From DASUFH01 sp036274645 (GTDB lineage: Bacteria > Acidobacteriota > Terriglobia > 20CM-2-55-15), in NCBI GenBank assembly GCA_036274645.1, contig DASUFH010000140.1, positions 1 to 5,794 of the forward strand: 5,794 bases of DNA, given 5' to 3'. This document shows, piece after piece, positions 1 to 5,794 of the stretch; the first letter of the stretch is position 1, and each line of letters begins with the position of its first letter. Both the position numbers and the translations under genes were made by a program. Under the pieces are notes generated by a model that was not told the origin of the DNA, did not search any database, and saw only the letters and a program-made list of their open reading frames with translations.

Positions 1-75
1 ACTGCCCCGACTGTCGCCGTGATCAGATCGCGGCGGATTCTCGTGAAATTGCCGAAATGAAGAAGGAGCCACTCC

Positions 76-579
76 ATGAGGCGATTGATTCTGTTGTTCC
101 TTGTCTCGGTGTTCTCCCAGGTATCTCTGTGGGCGGCGGACACACCCTCCGCGGAAATCTTCGGTGGGTTTTCAGTGCTGACCGCAGCGTCTGGTGGATC
201 TCGAGTCACCCCGCTCGGCTGGCAGGGAAGTATTGCCGGCAGTCTGTCGGACCACATCAGCCTCGTCGGAGATATCGGCGGTCAATATAAGAACAGCGCT
301 CATATCTATGAATATCTGGGTGGCGTGAAGGTCGCTTCACGCCAGGATGCGCTGACAATTTTCGGTCACGCCCTTTACGGCGCCGCAACAGGCGGCGGGG
401 GTGGAGCGACCGCTGTTACCAGCTTCATGATGGGCTATGGCGGCGGTCTCGATCTGAAAGCGTCCAACGGGATTGCGATTCGCGCAATCCAGTTTGACTG
501 GTTGCCTTCAAGGACCAATGGGTCGTGGCTGAACAATCAGCTTCGATTCGGATTCGGTCTGGTTTTTCTTTCGGAGTAG
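76..579 (+). CDS. Small outer-membrane beta-barrel protein (paralogue 1)
   Basis: This gene encodes a 167-residue exported protein, probably a small, roughly eight-stranded outer-membrane barrel. The N-terminus is a clear Sec signal peptide: two arginines at residues 2-3, a hydrophobic core at about 4-13, and cleavage near Ala20-Ala21 (LWA/AD). The mature part of about 147 residues alternates polar and hydrophobic residues and is rich in glycine and aromatics. Landmarks are FGGFSVL (about 29-35), a GGGGG turn at about 112-116, MGYGGGLD, and IQFDWLPSR near the end. The last strand, LRFGFGLVF, resembles the Bam-recognised C-terminal beta-signal, although three residues (LSE) follow the final Phe. 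I chose the ATG at 76 because AAGGAG at 63-68 sits 7 bases upstream; an ATG at 57 opens a different frame. The protein is similar throughout to the product of the next gene. Its ligand and exact role are unknown. The family (OmpA-like or porin-like small barrel) is inferred by eye; the coding call itself is firm. Confidence 0.88.
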   Translation: MRRLILLFLVSVFSQVSLWAADTPSAEIFGGFSVLTAASGGSRVTPLGWQGSIAGSLSDHISLVGDIGGQYKNSAHIYEYLGGVKVASRQDALTIFGHALYGAATGGGGGATAVTSFMMGYGGGLDLKASNGIAIRAIQFDWLPSRTNGSWLNNQLRFGFGLVFLSE

Positions 580-694
580 TTTTCCCCAAAACGGGCGCAA
601 TCGGCGTTGCCCTAAGAAAGCAAAGCCGGCCCTGTATGAATAATGCCTGGCAAGCGCTCGTGATTCTTCACATTCCATAGGAGCCAAAACAACA

Positions 695-1210
695 ATGAAA
701 CGATTGATCCTTGTGATAGTCGCCGTTCTGGCGTTTTCCCAGTCCTCGCTGTTTGCGGCGGACCCGGGCAAAGGCGAAGTGTTCGGCGGGTATTCGTTCC
801 TTAACGGCGGTAGCGGTTCACGCACAACGCTGAACGGCTGGGCTGCGAGCTACACCCATAATGTGGACAGCATGGTGGGTATTACGGCGGACTTCGGCGG
901 TCACTACAAAACGATCAGCGGCACGAAGGTGAACCTTTTCGAATACATGTTCGGACCTCAGGTTGCCCTGCGTCAGGACAAGACCAAGATCTTTGCTCGC
1001 GCCCTGTTTGGCGGTACGCGCGCGGGCGGCGGCGGTTCTTCCACCAACGGCTTCTCCATGGGTTACGGTGGCGGTCTCGATTATTCGGCCAATGACAAGG
1101 TCGAAATCCGCGTCGTGCAGTTTGACTGGGTGCCGGTTCGTTTCAACGGCTCCTGGGACAACACGAACATCCGGATGGCGTTCGGCGTTGTCTTCCACGC
1201 CGGCGAGTAA
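695..1210 (+). CDS. Small outer-membrane beta-barrel protein (paralogue 2)
   Basis: This gene encodes a 171-residue exported protein and is a tandem paralogue of the gene 115 bases upstream. The signal peptide has Lys2-Arg3, a hydrophobic stretch at about 4-14, and cleavage near Ala21-Ala22 (LFA/AD). Blocks shared with the neighbour, in the same order, are FGGYSFL, a GW pair, DFGGHYK, FEYMFGPQVALRQD (YEYLGGVKVASRQD in the neighbour), an A-L-[YF]-G segment leading to a GGGG turn, MGYGGGLDY, VQFDWVPVR, NGSW and a final strand RMAFGVVF. This pattern suits a small outer-membrane barrel of about eight strands assembled by Bam; like its neighbour it ends a few residues (HAGE) after the terminal Phe. 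AGGAG at 679-683 lies 11 bases before the ATG, slightly long but usable. The 115-base gap shows no clear promoter or U-tailed terminator, so the pair may be cotranscribed. No substrate or function can be assigned. The gene converges on guaB. Confidence 0.88.
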   Translation: MKRLILVIVAVLAFSQSSLFAADPGKGEVFGGYSFLNGGSGSRTTLNGWAASYTHNVDSMVGITADFGGHYKTISGTKVNLFEYMFGPQVALRQDKTKIFARALFGGTRAGGGGSSTNGFSMGYGGGLDYSANDKVEIRVVQFDWVPVRFNGSWDNTNIRMAFGVVFHAGE

Positions 1211-1230
1211 TTTCTCTGTTTGAATCGGTG

Positions 1231-1250
1231 GGGGTGGCGAACGCCACCCC
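1231..1250. terminator. Palindromic hairpin between convergent genes, possible bidirectional terminator
   Basis: The sequence GGGGTGGCGAACGCCACCCC is self-complementary except for its central AA. It can form an 8-bp GC-rich stem with a 4-base loop on either strand. It lies exactly 20 bases after the stop of the upstream barrel gene and 20 bases after the stop of guaB on the other strand, which is where a shared terminator for two convergent genes would be expected. Neither side has a proper T-tract, so this is not a textbook intrinsic terminator. It could instead act as a transcript-end stabiliser or be a solitary palindromic genome repeat. Confidence 0.5.
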
Positions 1251-1270
1251 ATCGGAACGGTCCTTCCTGC

Positions 1271-2737
1271 CTACTCTTCCCGCTGATAGTTGGGCGATTC
1301 CTTGGTGATGTACACGTCGTGAACGTGACTCTCGCGCAGTGACGCGGCCGTAATCTTGATGAATTTCGTGCGGGTGTGCAGGTCCGCGATGGTTGGCGCG
1401 CCGCAGTAGCCCATTCCCGCTCTTAACCCGCCAACCAGCTGCAGAACCATGGCCGCAACGGGGCCTTTGTAGGGAACACGTCCTTCGACTCCTTCGGGCA
1501 CGAGCTTGGCCGGCGCTTCGGATTCCTGTCCGTAGCGATCGCCGCTTCCCGCCTGCATCGCGCCGATCGATCCCATGCCCCTGTACGACTTGAACGTGCG
1601 GCCCTGATACAGAATCGTCTCGCCCGGGCTCTCATCCGTCCCCGCGAACAGCGATCCGATCATGACCGTATCGGCGCCGGCCGCCAGGGCCTTCGTGATA
1701 TCTCCGGAAAACTTGATGCCGCCATCGGCGATGATGGGGGTGTTCGTTTCGCGCGCGGCCGCCGCGCAATTCAGAATGGCCGTGATCTGGGGCATGCCCG
1801 CGCCGCTCACCACGCGCGTCGTGCAGATCGAACCCGGTCCCATGCCCACCTTGATCGCGTCCGCTCCGGCCGCAATCAGGTCGCGCGCCGCTTCGCGGGT
1901 CGCAATATTACCGACCACGACGTCCAACTCCGGAATGCGCGCCTTGACCTCGCGGACTGCGGACAGCACTCGCGAGGTATGGCCGTGCGCGGTATCGATG
2001 ACGATCAAATCCACCTTCACGCGGGCCAGCTCGACGGCGCGCTCCAAAAAGTCGCCCGTCGCGCCAACCGCGGCCGCCACCCGGAGCCGGCCCTGGGGAT
2101 CTTTCGCCGCCAGGGGGTACTTGATCTTCTTGGCGATGTCTTTGACCGTGATCAAGCCCTTCAGATTGCCGTCGCGGTCCACCACGAGAAGTTTCTCGAT
2201 GCGATGCTGGTGGAGAATTCGCTGCGCTTCTTCGAGCGTGGTTCCCACCGGCGCCGTGATCAGATGGTCTTTCGTCATGACCTCGCGGATCGGCAGGTGG
2301 AAACGCGTCTCGAAGCGCAAATCGCGGTTGGTCAGGATGCCCACCAGCCGGCCGTTTTCGGTGATCGGCACGCCGGAGATCTTGTAGTGCGCCATCAACC
2401 GCACGGCGTCTTCGATCTTCTGGTCCGGGGACATCGTGATCGGATCCACGATCATGCCGCTCTCCGATCGTTTCACCTTGTCCACTTCGGCCACCTGGCG
2501 CTCGATCGAGAAGTTCTTGTGGATCACGCCAAGGCCACCCTGCTGGGCCAGGGCGATCGCCAGCCGCGATTCGGTGACGGTATCCATCGCCGCGCTGATG
2601 ATCGGAATATTCAGCTCAATGCGATTGGTCAACCGCGTGTTCGTGCGCGCTTCCGTGGGCACGATGTCGGATTTGAGGGGGACGAGGAGAACGTCATCGA
2701 ATGTGTAGGCGTCCTCGAGTATCCGGTTTTCGCTCAT
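1271..2737 (-). CDS. guaB: Inosine-5'-monophosphate dehydrogenase
   Basis: This gene encodes IMP dehydrogenase, which oxidises IMP to XMP with NAD+, the committed step of guanine nucleotide synthesis in the cytoplasm. From the chosen start it is 488 residues, the usual bacterial length. The N-terminal part of the TIM barrel (YTFDDVLLVP, about 11-20; SAAMDTVTE, about 48-56) is followed by two CBS domains at about 97-155 and 158-213, and then by the rest of the barrel. Visible catalytic features are Asp248 in the NAD-binding stretch IDTAHGH, the loop GPGSICTTRVVSGAG with nucleophile Cys305, Asp338 in IIADGG for the IMP ribose, MIGS at 359-362, and the mobile flap with the Arg401-Tyr402 dyad. 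All key residues are present. The frame is open to an ATG at 2824, but the start at 2737 matches the family N-terminus and has AGGAGG 8 bases upstream. The gene follows secA after 4 bases and is probably translationally coupled to it. The CBS pair suggests regulation by purine nucleotides, as known for the family. Confidence 0.97.
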   Translation of the reverse strand: MSENRILEDAYTFDDVLLVPLKSDIVPTEARTNTRLTNRIELNIPIISAAMDTVTESRLAIALAQQGGLGVIHKNFSIERQVAEVDKVKRSESGMIVDPITMSPDQKIEDAVRLMAHYKISGVPITENGRLVGILTNRDLRFETRFHLPIREVMTKDHLITAPVGTTLEEAQRILHQHRIEKLLVVDRDGNLKGLITVKDIAKKIKYPLAAKDPQGRLRVAAAVGATGDFLERAVELARVKVDLIVIDTAHGHTSRVLSAVREVKARIPELDVVVGNIATREAARDLIAAGADAIKVGMGPGSICTTRVVSGAGMPQITAILNCAAAARETNTPIIADGGIKFSGDITKALAAGADTVMIGSLFAGTDESPGETILYQGRTFKSYRGMGSIGAMQAGSGDRYGQESEAPAKLVPEGVEGRVPYKGPVAAMVLQLVGGLRAGMGYCGAPTIADLHTRTKFIKITAASLRESHVHDVYITKESPNYQREE

Positions 2738-2741
2738 GGAA

Positions 2742-5399
<2,658 letters not shown>

Positions 5400-5536
5400 A
5401 AAAGAGTTTAACGAATAAACAGACGGGAATTCAAATTAGCCGGCGACGCAGTCTTCCGTCTGCCGGACGCGCCTTTTCGAGAGAAAAACCTGTTTACAGT
5501 CTCGCTTTCCGGAACCTTTTCGCGAGCCTGGACGAA
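5400..5536 (-). promoter_or_regulatory. Probable 5' leader of secA
   Basis: If transcription starts about 7 bases after the -10 box at 5543-5548, secA has a leader of about 137 bases. It contains no ATG, so it offers no ATG-started SecM-like arrest peptide. Read on the minus strand, the 3' end is A/U-rich (GTTTATTCGTTAAACTCTTTT just before the ATG, with a short GTTTA/TAAAC inverted repeat) and has no purine-rich Shine-Dalgarno motif. Two 5-bp stems near 5478-5526 are possible but mutually exclusive. The leader assignment depends on the promoter call. Confidence 0.4.
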
Positions 5537-5542
5537 CTGCGC

Positions 5543-5548
5543 ATTATA
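5543..5548 (-). promoter_or_regulatory. Consensus -10 box, probable secA-guaB promoter
   Basis: The minus strand reads a perfect TATAAT, preceded by GGGG and followed by GCGCAG. This is the best sigma-70-type -10 match I found upstream of secA. At spacings of 16-18 bases the -35 region would read CATAGG, ACATAG or TACATA, none close to TTGACA, and there is no TGn extension. Either the promoter relies on an activator or on another sigma requirement, or the match is fortuitous. The expected -35 region coincides with the edge of the palindromic repeat that starts at 5566. Confidence 0.5.
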
Positions 5549-5565
5549 CCCCTTCCCCACGTTCC

Positions 5566-5593
5566 CTATGTAGGGGCGGTCTATGAACGCCCA
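5566..5593 (+). repeat. Palindromic 28-base repeat, left copy
   Basis: The copy begins CTATGTAGGGGCGGTCTATG and ends AACGCCCA. The core GGGCGGTCTATGAACGCCC is an imperfect palindrome: GGGCG pairs with CGCCC. Compared with the right copy, the mismatches are at its positions 10, 22 and 28. It lies 18 bases upstream of the -10 box at 5543-5548 on the minus strand. Confidence 0.75.
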
Positions 5594-5640
5594 CGTTTCG
5601 GAATGGGCAAGATCATGGGCGGCGTTTCCTGTTGTCGCAC

Positions 5641-5679
5641 TGACCCACTGATGAAATTGACCAGTAAGTCAGTGGGTCA
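5641..5679. repeat. Perfect 11-bp inverted repeat with 17-base loop
   Basis: TGACCCACTGA at 5641-5651 is the exact reverse complement of TCAGTGGGTCA at 5669-5679. The spacer is 17 bases. The hairpin sits near the middle of the segment bounded by the 28-base repeats. There is no T-tract on either strand, so it is not an evident intrinsic terminator. It may be part of the element's fold or a protein-binding site. Confidence 0.7.
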
Positions 5680-5709
5680 TTGGGCAGTTTAGCCAGGTTC
5701 ATTACACAG

Positions 5710-5738
5710 CGGACAACAGCCAGCGCACAACGGACAAC
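5710..5738 (+). repeat. Short direct repeats with 7-base periodicity
   Basis: CGGACAAC occurs at 5710-5717 and 5731-5738, with the one-base variant CGCACAAC at 5724-5731. Start positions differ by 14 and 7 bases, which suggests a degenerate heptamer array within the element interior. The tract is short, so chance similarity is possible. Confidence 0.4.
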
Positions 5739-5753
5739 GAGGGGACAGGGGGA

Positions 5754-5781
5754 GGGGCGGTCATAGACCGCGCCTACATAG
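5754..5781 (-). repeat. Palindromic 28-base repeat, right copy (inverted)
   Basis: Read on the minus strand the copy begins CTATGTAGGCGCGGTCTATG and ends ACCGCCCC. Its core GCGGTCATAGACCGC (+ strand) is a perfect 6-bp inverted repeat around a 3-base centre. The better palindrome suggests this copy is nearer the ancestral repeat than the left copy. A run of six T follows on the + strand at 5782-5787, directly after the repeat but about 9 bases beyond the palindromic core, so it is not a classical terminator. Confidence 0.75.
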
Positions 5782-5794
5782 TTTTTTCCAGTAG

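Larger units (their letters stand above)
5566..5781. mobile_element. Small non-coding element bounded by inverted repeats (REPIN- or MITE-like)
   Basis: Two 28-base copies of one sequence (5566-5593 on +, 5754-5781 on -) match at 25 of 28 positions in inverted orientation and enclose about 160 bases with no credible coding sequence. Each copy is itself palindromic, as in REP sequences; two inverted REPs form a REPIN. The interior carries a perfect 11-bp inverted repeat and short direct repeats. I see no transposase and no obvious target-site duplication (CGTTCC before the left end, TTTTTT after the right end). Whether the whole unit moves together or two repeats inserted independently cannot be told from one copy. 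Confidence 0.5.

Noticed and set aside
1..45. CGCCG/CGGCG inverted repeat near the left edge as an operator
   Set aside because: The stem is only 5 bp with an 11-base loop and is common by chance in GC-rich DNA. The promoter of the first gene probably lies outside the window.
57..290. Open frame on + starting 19 bases before the first barrel gene
   Set aside because: It overlaps the signal peptide and first strands of the barrel protein in another frame, its ATG has no Shine-Dalgarno, and its product resembles nothing recognisable.
593..612. Inverted repeat after the first barrel gene as a terminator
   Set aside because: GCAA/TTGC gives only 4 bp plus a bulged extension and is followed by an A-rich, not T-rich, stretch.
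635..644. AT-rich TATGAATAAT as a promoter for the second barrel gene
   Set aside because: AATAAT at 639-644 is a fair -10, but no -35-like hexamer exists at 16-18 bases upstream (GAAAGC region), so the call is not supported.
508..1252. Two - strand frames opposite the barrel genes
   Set aside because: They lie antisense to proteins with clear signal peptides and mutual similarity, and show no domain or start signal of their own.
5566..5794. CRISPR array or attachment site reading of the repeat-rich end
   Set aside because: There are only two long copies, in inverted orientation, with no regular spacers, no tRNA remnant and no integrase gene nearby.

Overview
This GC-rich window looks like ordinary chromosome of a Gram-negative bacterium, most plausibly a member of the Acidobacteriota. 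That placement is an inference. It rests on two small glycine-rich outer-membrane beta-barrel proteins of a style common in that phylum, a SecA with the C-terminal zinc motif, and palindromic intergenic repeats. There is no 16S rRNA or other decisive marker here.

Layout. Positions 76-579 and 695-1210 on the + strand hold two tandem paralogous genes for exported beta-barrel proteins, each with its own Shine-Dalgarno sequence. Positions 1211-1270 are a 60-base convergent gap with a near-perfect 20-base palindrome exactly at its centre. Positions 1271-2737 on the - strand encode IMP dehydrogenase (guaB). Positions 2742-5399 on the - strand encode the preprotein translocase ATPase SecA (secA), which lies upstream of guaB in the same transcriptional direction. 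Positions 5400-5794 hold no convincing gene. They contain the probable secA leader, a consensus -10 box, and a roughly 216-base segment bounded by 28-base inverted repeats with an internal hairpin and short direct repeats.

How the genes relate. secA and guaB almost certainly share a transcript. Only 4 bases separate them, and the strong guaB ribosome binding site lies inside the last codons of secA, so translation is probably coupled. SecA (protein export) and GuaB (GTP synthesis) have no obvious mechanistic link. The two barrel proteins carry signal peptides and would be clients of the Sec pathway, but that is true of most outer-membrane proteins and does not imply specific co-function.

I do not see a new defence, mobile or biosynthetic system. 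The least explained part is the repeat-rich segment upstream of secA, whose inner edge reaches the expected -35 region of the probable secA promoter. Other points worth checking are the absence of a Shine-Dalgarno sequence before secA, the guaB ribosome site inside secA, and the tandem barrel-gene duplication.
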